36,231 nt of DNA from Paraglaciecola sp. (GCA_009993955.1 JAACSL010000033.1:1-36231), one strand, 5' to 3'; shown: positions 1 through 10,089, numbered from the stretch's first letter. Translations and numbers: made by a program. Notes: a model not told the origin generated them from the letters alone.

Positions 1-74
1 AAATAAGCCATCCCTTAATATTAGCGACGTTGAGAGAAATGCGATGGTGGCTGCTTAAACCGATCTCAGGTTAC

Positions 75-2690
75 TTAGTGCAGGGTGTCGTTCAAGCGAT
101 GTTTGAACTCGACTTGTTGATTCTGGGTTAAGGGTAAATTTTGACTGTTGCTGACGATGAACAAATCTTCGGCCCGTTCACCAATGGTGGATATTTTGGC
201 CATGTGCAAGTTGATGTCTAACTCCACAAACAATTCGCCAATTTTTGCCAACAAACCCGGTGCATCGAGGGCTTCTAATTCCACTAAGGTCACGTTGCCG
301 TGTCCGGGATAAAAACGCACTTTTGTGGGGACTTCGAGTTGTTTCATTTGTCGCGACATTTTGCGTTTATTACTGTGATCTTGCCCAGGTTTGGTTAATT
401 GATTTTCAACCGCACTTTTTAGGCTGTTGAGGCGAGAGGTAGAGCTAATTCGCTCGCCGTTGTGCTCTAAGATAATAAAACTATCAAAGATATAACCATC
501 GTGGGTGTGCATTATTTGCGCGTCATGAATCGACACATTACGGCTGTCTAACACCGAGGCAATTTGTGCAAACATGTTCTTTTTATGTTTGCCATAGACA
601 ATCAATTCAGTACCCGATGTGGCGGTGGTTTCGTTTGCTTCAACCAATAAAAAGTCATCGGTCATCGGATGTGAAGCTAGGATCACACTGGCATGCCAAG
701 CAATTTGGTCAGGTTTAAAGCGCGCAAAATAGTCATCACTCAGACGCCGCCAAAATTGTTCGATTTGAGTATCGTTCATGCCTTTGCTTAACATAATGGC
801 TTTGGCGCGGCTTTGATGCTCTTCCACACGGTCTTGAATGGCGTCTTTACACTCAAGTCCATTGTCTAGCGCTTTCTGAGTTAGCAAATACAACTCACGT
901 AATAATGAAGCCTTCCAATCGTTCCATAGGTTGTCATTGGTGGCGCGAATATCAGCAAGGGTTAACACATAAAGATGATTTAAATTGTTATGCGAACGCA
1001 CCTGAGTGGCAAAATCGTTAATGACGTCTGCATCGTAAATGTCCCGGCGCTGAGCAATGACCGACATAAGCAAGTGATTGTCAACCAACCAACGGCACAA
1101 CTCTGCATCACGTGGTTCAATGTGATGGGCTTGGCAGAATTCAGCCACATCTGCAGCGCCTAGTTTGGAGTGGTCGCCATTTCGCCCTTTGCCAATGTCA
1201 TGAAATATAGCCGCAATGTAGAGTAATTCAGGTTTATCTAAATTTTTTACAATCCGTCCACAACGTGGAAAGTCTTTGTTTTCCGGTAAACTATAGTGGT
1301 GCACATTTTTGACTAAACGATGGGTGTGTTCATCCACCGTGTAGGCATGGAACAAATCAAACTGCATCATGCCGACAATTTGATCCCATTGTGGTAAATA
1401 GGCTTGTAAGATGCCATGTTTATGCATCACGTCCCAGCCGAGGGCAAAAAAGCGTGGATGGCGCAACAGGCGCATAAACAGATGGCGACAAGCTTCCCGC
1501 TCACAAAAATATTGGCTATGAAAACGGCGTCGGGCCGCCCGCAATTGGCGCAGGCAATTGGAATGCAAACCACTGATCTGAGGATGGTCAGCGATGATCA
1601 GCAAAAACTCGAGGATCTTTTCTGGGCTGTCGAAGCCCTTGTCATGCAGTGGTGCCACCAGACCGTCTAAAATGTCAAAATCGTCGTTAAGGTGAGTACT
1701 GTGTTTGACCTTTGTTGCCAACACATCGTGACTAAACCGTTGCAACAACATTTCGTTTAATTCACTGACTCTGCGCACGGTGCGAAAAAAGGCCTTCATC
1801 ATGCGCTCAACGGACGCTTTGCCCTCGTCCCCATAACCGAGTTTGGCAGCAATATCAGTTTGATAATCAAATAACAGCCGGTTTTCACTGCGTCCAGCAA
1901 TCAAGTGCAAGGCGAAGCGCATGCGCCACAGGTGGTCACGACATTCAATTAACTCTTCAAATTCCTGTTCATTGAAGTAGCCTTTTTTGACTAACTCGGT
2001 GCCATCCACCACTTTAAAGTGTTTTTTGGCCACCCAACCTATGCATTGAATATCTCGCAAACAGCCCGGACTTTCTTTGATGTTGGGCTCCAGATTGTAG
2101 GAGGTGCCCTTAAATTTGGAATGCCGTTGCACTTGCTCATCCATTTTCGCCAGGAAAAAATCCTTGCTACTCCAGTAGGCACGGCCATGTAATTTGCTTT
2201 GCAGCTCTTCAAAGGTGGCTTCGCTACCATCCAGTCGACGCGCTTCCACAAGATTGGTGGCGATGGTGACATCTTTTGATGCAAGGCTAACGGTTTCTTT
2301 GACGGTGCGCACAGCCTGGCCAATATCTAAACCAATGTCCCATAATAAAGCGATAAACTGACTGATGGCGCTTTGTTGTTCGCGAGAGAAACTTTTATCA
2401 CTGAGGATCAGCAAATCAATATCAGAATAGGGTTGCAACTGTCCGCGGCCATAACCGCCCACGGCCACCAAACACAAATGACTGTGCTGTTGCAAACCGG
2501 TAAGTTGCCAAAGGTGTTTAAGCAGGCCGTCGACAAAGGTGGCGCGTCCTAATACCAAGCTACGAATATCAGCGTGCCCAAATTCACTGCCCAACCATTC
2601 ATAGCTGTTAGCAATGCATGTTTTGAAGCCGGCGATGTTATCCGCCGAGTTGATCAATTTAATCTGACTCAACAAACTGTGTAATGACAC
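75..2690 (-). CDS. glnD: Bifunctional uridylyltransferase/uridylyl-removing enzyme GlnD
   Basis: GlnD uridylylates PII signalling proteins when glutamine is low and deuridylylates them when it is high, controlling nitrogen assimilation from the cytosol. The 871-residue product is near the usual ~890. Visible in order: the nucleotidyltransferase motif GGYGRGQLQPYSDIDL (about residues 78-93); an HD phosphohydrolase domain with HTHRLV and FHDIGKGRNGDHS in the middle; and two C-terminal ACT domains, the first beginning near TELIVYGKHKKNMFAQIA and the second near TLVELEALDAPGLLAKIG, which sense glutamine. It lies downstream of map on the same strand with a 149-bp gap, in the same map/glnD neighbourhood as in enterics. 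It looks intact. I see no clear terminator in bases 1-74 beyond its stop codon. Confidence 0.97.
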   Translation of the reverse strand: MSLHSLLSQIKLINSADNIAGFKTCIANSYEWLGSEFGHADIRSLVLGRATFVDGLLKHLWQLTGLQQHSHLCLVAVGGYGRGQLQPYSDIDLLILSDKSFSREQQSAISQFIALLWDIGLDIGQAVRTVKETVSLASKDVTIATNLVEARRLDGSEATFEELQSKLHGRAYWSSKDFFLAKMDEQVQRHSKFKGTSYNLEPNIKESPGCLRDIQCIGWVAKKHFKVVDGTELVKKGYFNEQEFEELIECRDHLWRMRFALHLIAGRSENRLLFDYQTDIAAKLGYGDEGKASVERMMKAFFRTVRRVSELNEMLLQRFSHDVLATKVKHSTHLNDDFDILDGLVAPLHDKGFDSPEKILEFLLIIADHPQISGLHSNCLRQLRAARRRFHSQYFCEREACRHLFMRLLRHPRFFALGWDVMHKHGILQAYLPQWDQIVGMMQFDLFHAYTVDEHTHRLVKNVHHYSLPENKDFPRCGRIVKNLDKPELLYIAAIFHDIGKGRNGDHSKLGAADVAEFCQAHHIEPRDAELCRWLVDNHLLMSVIAQRRDIYDADVINDFATQVRSHNNLNHLYVLTLADIRATNDNLWNDWKASLLRELYLLTQKALDNGLECKDAIQDRVEEHQSRAKAIMLSKGMNDTQIEQFWRRLSDDYFARFKPDQIAWHASVILASHPMTDDFLLVEANETTATSGTELIVYGKHKKNMFAQIASVLDSRNVSIHDAQIMHTHDGYIFDSFIILEHNGERISSTSRLNSLKSAVENQLTKPGQDHSNKRKMSRQMKQLEVPTKVRFYPGHGNVTLVELEALDAPGLLAKIGELFVELDINLHMAKISTIGERAEDLFIVSNSQNLPLTQNQQVEFKHRLNDTLH

Positions 2691-2839
2691 GCGGGATCCT
2701 TATTTGGGTTGCAGCGCAAAGTTAACAAGATGAGGCATGGAACTGGGCTGGCCACTGAGTGGGAAAACTGGAAACTACGCACAGCGAGTTGGTATTAACC
2801 GGACTCGCCATGTGTTGGAGGAATATGAGCTGATCAATA

Positions 2840-3640
2840 CTAATGGTTAATGATCCGTTCAAGATTCTCGTCATCACGCAAGGTTAATACTTCGACACCA
2901 GTGGGTGTGACCAGCAGAGTATGTTCCCATTGTGCACTCAAACTGCGATCTTTTGTCACCACCGTCCATTTATCCGGCAGCACTTTTGAGTGGCGCTGAC
3001 CGGCATTGATCATCGGTTCAATGGTAAAACACATGCCTGCTTCTAAGCGCTCACCCGTGCCTTGTTTTCCATAGTGCACAACCTGAGGTTCTTCATGGAA
3101 GTTAGCGCCAATACCATGACCACAATATTCCCTCACAATGGTGTAAGAATGTTGTTCAGCATATTGTTGGATAACATGGCCAATATCGCCGAGTCGCACC
3201 CCTGGTTTTACCATTTTAATCGCCAGATAGAGAGACTCTTGGGTAACGCGAATTAAACGTTCAGCCAAGATGCTGGGTTTCCCTACCACAAACATTTTTG
3301 AGGTATCGCCGTGGTAACCATCTTTGATGACCGTGACATCGATGTTAACGATATCGCCGTCTTTGAGGCTTTTATCAGAGGGAATACCATGGCAAATCAC
3401 ATGGTTTACCGAGGTGCAAATGGATTTTGGAAACGGTGGGTGGCCATAGTTTAATGGTGCAGGAATAGCCTGTTGCTCATTGACGATGTAGTCGTGGCAC
3501 CGTTGATTCAATTCATTGGTGGTCACCCCTTTTTGCACATAGGGGCCAATCATTTGCAATACATCGGCAGCCAGACGCCCGGCTACGCGCATTTTTTCAA
3601 TTTCAGCAGCAGTTTTAATCGTTGCAGACAAAGCTCTCAT
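2840..3640 (-). CDS. map: Type I methionine aminopeptidase
   Basis: Removes the initiator methionine from nascent proteins; cytosolic dinuclear metalloenzyme. The 266-residue length matches E. coli Map (264). The expected metal ligands are all visible: two Asp in NIDVTVIKDGYHGDTSKMF, His in GHGIGANFHEEPQVVHYG, Glu in CFTIEPMIN and Glu in SAQWEHTLLVT. The chosen start (MRALSATIKT) fits the family N-terminus. It is divergent from rpsB across a 312-bp gap, an arrangement conserved in many Gammaproteobacteria. A map promoter must lie in that gap, but I could not find a convincing minus-strand -35/-10 pair. Confidence 0.97.
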   Translation of the reverse strand: MRALSATIKTAAEIEKMRVAGRLAADVLQMIGPYVQKGVTTNELNQRCHDYIVNEQQAIPAPLNYGHPPFPKSICTSVNHVICHGIPSDKSLKDGDIVNIDVTVIKDGYHGDTSKMFVVGKPSILAERLIRVTQESLYLAIKMVKPGVRLGDIGHVIQQYAEQHSYTIVREYCGHGIGANFHEEPQVVHYGKQGTGERLEAGMCFTIEPMINAGQRHSKVLPDKWTVVTKDRSLSAQWEHTLLVTPTGVEVLTLRDDENLERIINH

Positions 3641-3756
3641 TCCAATCTGTTTTTTCTGCCACTATCTTAACTTTTCACCATCCTGATGTATACCCGAAGC
3701 GCGTATACTCAGCGATAATCAACACAAGATTTACTCAGCTTCTTGGGGTGCGAAAC

Positions 3757-3785
3757 TTGAATGTTGCATGGGCTCGTGATATAAA
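3757..3785 (+). promoter_or_regulatory. Probable sigma-70 promoter of rpsB-tsf
   Basis: A -35 hexamer TTGAAT (3757-3762) and a -10 hexamer TATAAA (3780-3785) are separated by exactly 17 bp. The bases after the -10 are very GC-rich (GCGCCCCGC). Such a discriminator is typical of ribosomal-protein and rRNA promoters under stringent (ppGpp/DksA) control. The predicted start near 3792 would give a leader of about 160 nt before rpsB. This was called by eye from hexamer match, spacing and position, and was not tested. Confidence 0.6.
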
Positions 3786-3791
3786 GCGCCC

Positions 3792-3952
3792 CGCTGAAAT
3801 CGTTGCTGGTATTTTTATCAGTGAGATTGTCGCGAAACTAACTAAATAACACACATATATCGACACAGTGTTCGGGGTGTTTTCTGCTTAAACCGGCAGG
3901 GGATCGAGGACTGGGATATATGGAGGCCTAACCCCATATTGAGGAAAGTATA
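3792..3952 (+). promoter_or_regulatory. rpsB 5' leader, likely S2 autoregulatory element
   Basis: The rest of the 312-bp map-rpsB gap is the untranslated leader of rpsB. Just before the start codon is a hairpin with stem ATATGG (3918-3923) / CCATAT (3934-3939) and a 10-nt loop, followed at once by the Shine-Dalgarno sequence GAGGAAA (3941-3947). In E. coli and relatives the rpsB leader carries a conserved structure (t44/tff RNA) by which S2 represses its own operon. Position and hairpin make this leader the likely counterpart, but I could not align it to the known consensus. The short plus-strand reading frame across 3622-3849 is not coding. Confidence 0.5.
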
Positions 3953-4684
3953 ATGGCAAACGTATCTATGCGCGACATGCTGCAAGCAGGCGTACACTTT
4001 GGTCACCAAACGCGTTACTGGAACCCAAAAATGAAACCTTTCATTTTCGGTGCACGTAACAAAGTTCATATCATCAACTTAGAAAAAACCGTTCCAATGT
4101 TCAATGACGCGTTGAGCTTTGTGCAAGGTGTTGCAGCTAAGAAAGGTAAAATCTTGTTTGTTGGTACCAAACGCGCAGCAAGCGAAGCGGTAAAAGAAGC
4201 AGCAGAAAAATGCGACCAGTTTTATGTAAATAAGCGTTGGTTGGGTGGCATGTTGACTAACTGGAAAACAGTACGTCAATCAATCAAGCGTTTAAAAGAT
4301 CTTGAACAACAAAGCCAAGACGGCACGTTCGACAAATTAACCAAAAAAGAAGTGTTAATGTTACAACGTGAAATGGCTAAGTTAGAAAGCAGCTTAGGTG
4401 GGATCAAAAACATGGGCGGTTTACCTGACGCTTTGTTTGTTATTGATGCTGACCATGAGCACATTGCTATCACTGAAGCCCGTAACCTTGGTATTCCTGT
4501 CATCTCTATCGTAGATACTAACTCTAGCCCAGACGGCGTAGATTTCATCGTACCTGGTAACGATGATGCTATCCGTGCAGTTCAATTATATTTGAACGCC
4601 GCGGCAGCAGCAGTACTTGAAGGTGGTGAGAAAAACCTGGTTGCTCAAGCTGAAAACGGCGACTTCGTAGAAGCGGCCGAGTAA
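3953..4684 (+). CDS. rpsB: 30S ribosomal protein S2
   Basis: Small-subunit ribosomal protein needed for S1 binding and translation initiation. The 243-residue product begins [19 protein letters not shown] and has the family hallmarks [44 protein letters not shown] and [19 protein letters not shown]. The length is standard (E. coli 241). A strong SD (GAGGAAA) lies 5 nt before the ATG. It is the first gene of the rpsB-tsf unit, followed by a hairpin with a T-run that probably attenuates readthrough into tsf. Intact. Confidence 0.98.
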   Translation: MANVSMRDMLQAGVHFGHQTRYWNPKMKPFIFGARNKVHIINLEKTVPMFNDALSFVQGVAAKKGKILFVGTKRAASEAVKEAAEKCDQFYVNKRWLGGMLTNWKTVRQSIKRLKDLEQQSQDGTFDKLTKKEVLMLQREMAKLESSLGGIKNMGGLPDALFVIDADHEHIAITEARNLGIPVISIVDTNSSPDGVDFIVPGNDDAIRAVQLYLNAAAAAVLEGGEKNLVAQAENGDFVEAAE

Positions 4685-4747
4685 GCTAGAAACTCGATCT
4701 TATCGCAATCCTGTGCAGCACTGGCTGCATGATTGAAAAAATAAATT

Positions 4748-4771
4748 CAGGGGCATGGGCCCCTGTTTTTT
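4748..4771 (+). terminator. Hairpin/attenuator between rpsB and tsf
   Basis: A perfect 7-bp stem CAGGGGC (4748-4754) / GCCCCTG (4759-4765) with a 4-nt loop is followed by six T (4766-4771). It has the form of a Rho-independent terminator. Because tsf follows only 40 bp later, it probably acts as a partial terminator setting the S2 to EF-Ts ratio. Confidence 0.8.
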
Positions 4772-4810
4772 AATAGTTAACCAAGAATTTTATTTGCTGA
4801 GGATACCAAA

Positions 4811-5683
4811 ATGGCAGTGACTGCAGCCCAAGTTAAAGAACTGCGCGAGCGCACCGGCGCCGGCATGTTAGATTGTAAAAATGCATTGGTTGAAGCCAAT
4901 GGTGACATCGAGCTTGCGATTGAAAATATGCGTAAATCAGGTCAAGCCAAAGCCGCTAAGAAAGCCGGCCGTATCGCTGCTGAAGGCGTGATCTTGACTA
5001 AAGTTGCTAACGGTGTAGCAACAATGATGGAATTGAACTGCGAAACTGATTTCGTGGCCCGTGACCAAGGATTCTTGGCCTTCGGTGAACAATTAATTAA
5101 TTTAGCGTCAGCCAACAAAGCTAACGACATCGAAACTCTCAACGGTTTTGATCTCAACGGTAGCAAAGTGAGTGAAGTACGTGACGCCTTGGTTGCCAAA
5201 ATTGGTGAAAACATCAGCCCACGTCGTGTTGTGTCGGTTGAAGGTGATGTATTAGGTGCCTACGTTCACAGTGCTCGTATCGGCGTATTGACCATCTTAA
5301 AAGGTGGTGACGAAGAGTTAGCAAAAGACATCGCCATGCATGTTGCTGCAGCCAACCCACAGTTTGTTAAGCCAAGCGACGTGCCAGCTGAAGTAGTTGC
5401 AAAAGAAAAAGAAATTCAACTAGACATCGCCATGCAGTCTGGCAAACCTGCCGACATCGCTGAAAAAATGGTGTCTGGTCGTATGAATAAATTCACCGGT
5501 GAAATCAGTTTAACTGGCCAGCCTTTCATCAAAGATCCAAGCATGCTGGTGGCTGACTTATTGAAGTCAAAAGGTGCTGAAGTGATCAACTTCGTCCGTT
5601 TCGAAGTGGGTGAAGGTATTGAGAAGAAACAAGAAGATTTCGCGGCTGAAGTTGCTGCACAAATGGCAGCGGCGAAGAAATAA
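4811..5683 (+). CDS. tsf: Translation elongation factor Ts
   Basis: Guanine nucleotide exchange factor that regenerates EF-Tu-GTP in the cytosol. The N-terminal UBA-like module is clear ([19 protein letters not shown]), followed by the core signature [12 protein letters not shown] and, in the C-terminal part, [14 protein letters not shown]. The 290-residue length is normal (E. coli 283). It is downstream of rpsB behind an attenuator-like hairpin and ends at a strong terminator, so rpsB-tsf forms its own unit. Intact. Confidence 0.98.
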   Translation: MAVTAAQVKELRERTGAGMLDCKNALVEANGDIELAIENMRKSGQAKAAKKAGRIAAEGVILTKVANGVATMMELNCETDFVARDQGFLAFGEQLINLASANKANDIETLNGFDLNGSKVSEVRDALVAKIGENISPRRVVSVEGDVLGAYVHSARIGVLTILKGGDEELAKDIAMHVAAANPQFVKPSDVPAEVVAKEKEIQLDIAMQSGKPADIAEKMVSGRMNKFTGEISLTGQPFIKDPSMLVADLLKSKGAEVINFVRFEVGEGIEKKQEDFAAEVAAQMAAAKK

Positions 5684-5730
5684 AATGTGCCTTTGGCTTT
5701 TGCCAATAGCCATTGTCATATAAACTACGG

Positions 5731-5757
5731 GCACCTCAATTTGAGGTGCTTTTTTTT
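5731..5757 (+). terminator. Rho-independent terminator after tsf
   Basis: Inverted repeat GCACCTCA (5731-5738) / TGAGGTGC (5742-5749) with a 3-nt loop, followed by eight T (5750-5757). It lies 48 bp past the tsf stop and separates rpsB-tsf from pyrH. pyrH therefore needs its own promoter within about 5758-5850, where I found no convincing hexamers. Confidence 0.88.
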
Positions 5758-5856
5758 AAGTATAAGTGGCATCACCCCGTTTATTTTCCTGAGTACTAAC
5801 AAGATTAACGCGGTGTTGCATCTTCTACGCTGATTAACCTAAGGAATTGCCTATCT

Positions 5857-6588
5857 ATGATTACTGCTCCTAAATCCATGTATCGCAGAATTTTATTGAA
5901 GTTAAGTGGTGAAGCATTAATGGGTGAAGAAGGCTTCGGCATTGATCCAAAAGTGTTAGAACGCATGGCTCAAGAGATCAAAGAATTAGTTGAATTGGGC
6001 ATTCAAGTCGCCTTGGTGATTGGTGGCGGTAACCTGTTTCGTGGTGAAGGATTAGCCAAAGCGGGCATGAATCGTGTGGTAGGTGATCACATGGGCATGT
6101 TAGCGACGGTCATGAACGGTTTAGCGATGCGTGATGCCTTACATCGAGCATTTGTTAACGCTCGATTAATGTCAGCGATACCCTTAAACGGTGTGTGTGA
6201 CGCCTACAATTGGGCAGAGGCTATCAGTTTGTTAAAATCTGGCCGCGTAGTGATTTTTTCAGCCGGCACCGGCAATCCATTTTTCACTACTGATTCAGCG
6301 GCGTGTTTACGCGGCATTGAAATCGAGGCCGATGCAGTGCTCAAAGCCACTAAAGTGGACGGCGTTTATGACGCTGACCCAGTTAAAAACCCCAACGCAG
6401 TGTTATACAAAACCTTGTCGTATCATGAAGTGCTCGACAAAGAGTTAAAGGTGATGGACTTAGCTGCGTTCACCTTAGCGCGTGACCACAATATGCCAAT
6501 TCGGGTATTCAACATGAATAAACCCGGATGTTTAAAAGCCGTGGTTATGGGTGATGACGTGGGTACCTTAATTTGCCATCCAGAATAA
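5857..6588 (+). CDS. pyrH: UMP kinase
   Basis: Phosphorylates UMP to UDP in pyrimidine nucleotide synthesis; hexameric amino-acid-kinase-fold enzyme. The 243-residue product has [74 protein letters not shown] and [18 protein letters not shown], all diagnostic. The start at [11 protein letters not shown] is preceded by TAAGGA with suitable spacing; the internal ATG at 5878 is possible but lacks the usual N-terminal tail. It heads a string of closely spaced genes (frr follows after 26 bp). Confidence 0.98.
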   Translation: MITAPKSMYRRILLKLSGEALMGEEGFGIDPKVLERMAQEIKELVELGIQVALVIGGGNLFRGEGLAKAGMNRVVGDHMGMLATVMNGLAMRDALHRAFVNARLMSAIPLNGVCDAYNWAEAISLLKSGRVVIFSAGTGNPFFTTDSAACLRGIEIEADAVLKATKVDGVYDADPVKNPNAVLYKTLSYHEVLDKELKVMDLAAFTLARDHNMPIRVFNMNKPGCLKAVVMGDDVGTLICHPE

Positions 6589-6614
6589 AGTCAAAAAAAA
6601 TAGGAAGATAAATT

Positions 6615-7172
6615 GTGATTGATGAGATTAATGATGACGCGCGTCAGCGTATGGAAAAAAGTATCAGTGCCCTGCGTAGTCAGCTTTCGAAAATTCGCAC
6701 TGGCCGAGCCCATCCAAGCTTACTCGACAGCATTATGGTGCCCTATTACGGCACGCCAACCCCAATTCGCCAATTAGCAAACATCATTGCCGAAGATTCA
6801 CGGACACTGGCATTGACGGTTTTTGATAAAAGCGCCGCCGCGGCCGTAGAAAAAGCCATCATGCAGTCAGACTTGGGTCTTAACCCAATGAGCGCCGGTT
6901 CGGTAATGCGTATACCCATGCCAATGTTAACCGAACAGCGTCGTAAAGATTTGATCAAAATAGTTCGTGCAGAAGCTGAAACCGGGCGTGTGGCTATTCG
7001 TAGTGTGCGCCGTGACGCGAACAGCGACATTAAAGAGCTGGTGAAAGACAAAGAAGTAAGCGAAGACGATGGTCGTCGTGGTGAAGACGCTGTGCAAAAA
7101 TTAACGGATACATTTATCAAACAAGTGGATGAAATCTTGGCTCAGAAAGAGCATGAGTTGATGGAAGTATAA
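6615..7172 (+). CDS. frr: Ribosome recycling factor
   Basis: Releases ribosomes from mRNA after termination together with EF-G. At 185 residues it equals the E. coli length. Hallmarks are [61 protein letters not shown] and [22 protein letters not shown]. The start is GTG at 6615 with SD TAGGAAGA upstream; no ATG gives a better N-terminus (family MI..I..DA). It is 18 bp from uppS. Confidence 0.98.
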   Translation: MIDEINDDARQRMEKSISALRSQLSKIRTGRAHPSLLDSIMVPYYGTPTPIRQLANIIAEDSRTLALTVFDKSAAAAVEKAIMQSDLGLNPMSAGSVMRIPMPMLTEQRRKDLIKIVRAEAETGRVAIRSVRRDANSDIKELVKDKEVSEDDGRRGEDAVQKLTDTFIKQVDEILAQKEHELMEV

Positions 7173-7190
7173 GGACGTTTTGATTCGCTA

Positions 7191-7928
7191 ATGGACACTG
7201 AAAGTCAGCTACAGCCTATGCCTCAACACGTCGCCATTATCATGGACGGCAATGGGCGTTGGGCCAAACAAAAAGGTAAAATTCGCACCTTTGGTCACAA
7301 GGCCGGTGTTGATGCGGTGCGGGCTTCTGTGTCCTTTGCCATTAAACAAAAAATAAGTGCGCTCACCCTCTTTGCGTTTAGCAGTGAAAATTGGAACCGT
7401 CCCGCCGAGGAAGTGGGTGTGCTCATGGAGCTGTTCACCTTAGTGCTGAGTAGTGAAGTGAAGAAGTTGCACAAAAATAACGTTAAGTTGCGCATTATTG
7501 GTGACACCAGTCGATTTGATGCAAAACTGGTGGAAAAAATCAATAAAGCGCAAGATCTCACGGCAAGCAATACGGGCCTCACGCTAAATATTGCTGCCAA
7601 CTACGGTGGACGTTGGGATATTGTCAACGCCAGCCGCAACCTGTGCCAGCAAGTAATCGATGGCAATATGCGAGTTGAAGACATCAATGAACAAGTCTTT
7701 CAGCAATACACCTGTGCGCAAGATTTAGCGGCGGTGGATTTGCTCATTCGTACCGGCGGTGAGCAACGCATCAGTAATTTTTTATTATGGCAGTTAGCTT
7801 ATGCTGAACTGTATTTTACCGAAGTTTTTTGGCCTGATTTTAATGAAGCGGAATTTTCGAGGGCCGTGACTAATTTTGCCGAACGTCAACGACGTTTTGG
7901 TCTGACTGGCGAACAGGTGAGTGGCTAG
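7191..7928 (+). CDS. uppS: Undecaprenyl diphosphate synthase
   Basis: Cis-prenyltransferase that extends farnesyl diphosphate to the C55 carrier for peptidoglycan and O-antigen synthesis, acting at the cytosolic membrane face. Catalytic Asp lies in AIIMDGNGRWAKQ; other hallmarks are FGHKAGVDAVR, LTLFAFSSENWNRPAEEV, NIAANYGGRWDIV and LLIRTGGEQRISNFLLWQ. The 245-residue length is normal. The TAG stop falls inside the first unit of a 14-bp tandem repeat, so the last two residues (SG) are encoded partly by repeat DNA. Confidence 0.97.
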   Translation: MDTESQLQPMPQHVAIIMDGNGRWAKQKGKIRTFGHKAGVDAVRASVSFAIKQKISALTLFAFSSENWNRPAEEVGVLMELFTLVLSSEVKKLHKNNVKLRIIGDTSRFDAKLVEKINKAQDLTASNTGLTLNIAANYGGRWDIVNASRNLCQQVIDGNMRVEDINEQVFQQYTCAQDLAAVDLLIRTGGEQRISNFLLWQLAYAELYFTEVFWPDFNEAEFSRAVTNFAERQRRFGLTGEQVSG

Positions 7929-7990
7929 CACCTAGTGGCTAGCATCTAGTGGCTAGTACTTAGAAGCTAGCACCTATTACATGGCACCTA
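7921..7990 (+). repeat. Five-copy 14-bp tandem repeat across the uppS end and cdsA leader
   Basis: Units are GTGGCTAGCACCTA (7921-7934), GTGGCTAGCATCTA (7935-7948), GTGGCTAGTACTTA (7949-7962), GAAGCTAGCACCTA (7963-7976) and the diverged TTACATGGCACCTA (7977-7990). The uppS stop codon lies in unit 1, and the array ends 21 bp before the cdsA start. Copies become more diverged towards cdsA. CTAG recurs in units 1-4 and at several unit junctions. Role unknown; it may simply be a slippage-prone minisatellite. Confidence 0.9.
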
Positions 7991-8011
7991 GTACCATATT
8001 TGGAAATTAAC

Positions 8012-8875
8012 GTGTTAAAACAACGAATTATTACTGCTTTGATATTGGCGCCCTTGGCGCTTTTTGCCATTCTATTTTTACCTCTCAACGGATTCCAGAT
8101 TTTGATTGCCCTTGTGGTTGGTTTAGGTGCTTGGGAATGGTCGAGCATGGCAGGTATGACTCGCTGGGGCAGCAAGTTTAGTTATGCCGCAATGATGGTG
8201 GCTGGTTGTGGCGCTTTGGCCTGGGCATTGCCGGTTAACGCCATTTGGTATCAAGGCCAATTAAATGCACTTTATCATTACATCTTATCGGTGGCGGCAT
8301 TGTGGTGGGCCATTTCGTTTGTGATGATCATGCTCTACCCCAAATTCAGTTCGATTTGGCACACGAGTAAAATATTACGGGCATTTTTTGGGGTCTATAC
8401 TCTCATCCCCACTTGGGTCGCTATTGTGTCGTTACGCACCCATATTTACGACGTAAATGAATTTTATGGTGCCTCGCTGATATTTTATGTGCTGGGTATT
8501 GTTTGGGCCGCCGATATTGGTGCGTTTTTTGTTGGCGTTAAATTTGGTAAACACAAACTTCGCCCTAATGTTTCACCTGGTAAAACGGTGGAAGGTCTGA
8601 TGGGCGGTATTCTTGCCTCCACCATGATCATTGCCTTTGCTGCCCTGCATTTTAGCTACGAAGCCTCGCGTATCTGGTTGCATGTTGTTGTCGGCGCTTT
8701 AACCGTGGGTGTATCTGCTTTGGGTGATTTAAACGAAAGCATGTTTAAACGGTGCGCGGGTCTCAAAGACAGTGGCACTCTGTTACCTGGGCATGGCGGC
8801 ATCATGGATCGAATTGATAGTTTAACCGCTGCCTTTCCCATGTTCGCTTTTTGCTATGTCACGTGGATGGCATAA
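8012..8875 (+). CDS. cdsA: Phosphatidate cytidylyltransferase (CDP-diglyceride synthase)
   Basis: Integral inner-membrane enzyme making CDP-diacylglycerol from CTP and phosphatidic acid, the branch point of phospholipid synthesis. The CDS signature is complete near the C-terminus: [13 protein letters not shown] followed by [25 protein letters not shown] is also present. There are many hydrophobic segments. I chose GTG at 8012, giving [14 protein letters not shown] like the E. coli start, with GGAA upstream, rather than the TTG at 8000. This yields 287 residues (E. coli 285). The stop overlaps the dxr start (TAATG). Confidence 0.95.
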   Translation: MLKQRIITALILAPLALFAILFLPLNGFQILIALVVGLGAWEWSSMAGMTRWGSKFSYAAMMVAGCGALAWALPVNAIWYQGQLNALYHYILSVAALWWAISFVMIMLYPKFSSIWHTSKILRAFFGVYTLIPTWVAIVSLRTHIYDVNEFYGASLIFYVLGIVWAADIGAFFVGVKFGKHKLRPNVSPGKTVEGLMGGILASTMIIAFAALHFSYEASRIWLHVVVGALTVGVSALGDLNESMFKRCAGLKDSGTLLPGHGGIMDRIDSLTAAFPMFAFCYVTWMA

Positions 8876-10089
8876 TGCAAACCTTATGTATATTAGGGGC
8901 AACCGGCTCAATTGGGCAAAGTACCTTGGACGTCGTCCACAGGCACCCCGCTAAATTTAGTGTTTTTGCCCTCACTGCGCACAAAAACATCAAGTTATTA
9001 GTTGAGCAAGCTAGGCTCTGCCAACCGCGCTACATTGTGGTAGCCGAGCAAACGGATTACTCCTTATGCCAATCGTTAGTTGAGCAACACGGTTTAAGTT
9101 GTGAGGTGTTAGCTGGCAGTGATGCCCTCGCACAAGTCGCTGCTGCCTCAGAAGTGGATACAGTCATGGCTGCCATTGTCGGTGCCGTTGGATTATTACC
9201 CACCTTGGCCGCTGTGCATGCAGGTAAAAAAGTATTATTAGCGAATAAAGAAGCCTTGGTGATGTCGGGTGAACTGTTTATGCAGGCCGCGCAAGCCAGC
9301 GGTGCGCAAATTTTGCCGATAGACAGCGAGCACAATGCGATATTCCAGTGTTTGCCCAAGGATTATGCCTATGGCGACCTAGAGCGCAGTGGCATCAGTA
9401 AAATATTGTTGACGGGTTCAGGTGGGCCATTTCTGCACTTGCCTTTGAGTCAGTTAGATGATGTCACGCCCGCACAAGCCTGCGCCCATCCAAATTGGAG
9501 CATGGGACGCAAAATTTCTGTCGATTCAGCGACGATGATGAACAAAGGTTTAGAATTTATTGAAGCTCGTTGGCTGTTCGGCTTAGCCAGTGAAGATATT
9601 CAAGTGGTCTTGCACCCGCAAAGTATTATTCACTCCATGGTGCAGTACTGTGATGGTTCGGTAATTGCGCAATTAGGTAATCCGGATATGCGCACACCCA
9701 TCGCACATGCTTTAGCTTACCCAGAACGCATTGACTCCGGTGTTGCCGCTTTGGATTTTTGTCAGTTGGCTAATTTTACCTTCACCCAGCCAGAATCCGC
9801 ACGTTACCCGAATTTGCACTTAGCCATTGAAGCCAGCAAGGCTGGGCAAAGTGCCACGACGGTGCTGAATGCCGCCAATGAAATCGCCGTTGCGGCCTTC
9901 TTAAATGGACAAATCGGCTTTATGCAAATTGCTCAGGTAAATGACTACTGTTTACAACACAGTCCATTGAAAGCAAGTGACACTATCGACGCTATCATTC
10001 ACCTCGATAAACAAAGCAGGGAAACCGCGCTTGCCTATGTGCAGCGTCTCGGTCCATCTGGTCACAACAAGGTGGCACAGCATGCCTAA
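8875..10089 (+). CDS. dxr: 1-deoxy-D-xylulose 5-phosphate reductoisomerase
   Basis: Second enzyme of the non-mevalonate isoprenoid pathway: converts DXP to 2-C-methyl-D-erythritol 4-phosphate with NADPH. The N-terminal NADPH-binding motif [16 protein letters not shown], then [15 protein letters not shown], the metal/substrate motif [14 protein letters not shown], and [20 protein letters not shown] are all present. The ATG at 8875 overlaps the cdsA stop by one base and gives 404 residues (E. coli 398); an upstream in-frame ATG inside cdsA would add an unlikely tail. Its product feeds uppS through farnesyl diphosphate. The end overlaps rseP by 8 bp. Confidence 0.97.
   Translation: MQTLCILGATGSIGQSTLDVVHRHPAKFSVFALTAHKNIKLLVEQARLCQPRYIVVAEQTDYSLCQSLVEQHGLSCEVLAGSDALAQVAAASEVDTVMAAIVGAVGLLPTLAAVHAGKKVLLANKEALVMSGELFMQAAQASGAQILPIDSEHNAIFQCLPKDYAYGDLERSGISKILLTGSGGPFLHLPLSQLDDVTPAQACAHPNWSMGRKISVDSATMMNKGLEFIEARWLFGLASEDIQVVLHPQSIIHSMVQYCDGSVIAQLGNPDMRTPIAHALAYPERIDSGVAALDFCQLANFTFTQPESARYPNLHLAIEASKAGQSATTVLNAANEIAVAAFLNGQIGFMQIAQVNDYCLQHSPLKASDTIDAIIHLDKQSRETALAYVQRLGPSGHNKVAQHA

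Noticed and set aside
3622-3849. 75-residue plus-strand frame between map and rpsB
   Set aside because: Overlaps the map start and the predicted rpsB promoter; no SD and no recognisable protein. The gap is better explained as promoter and leader.
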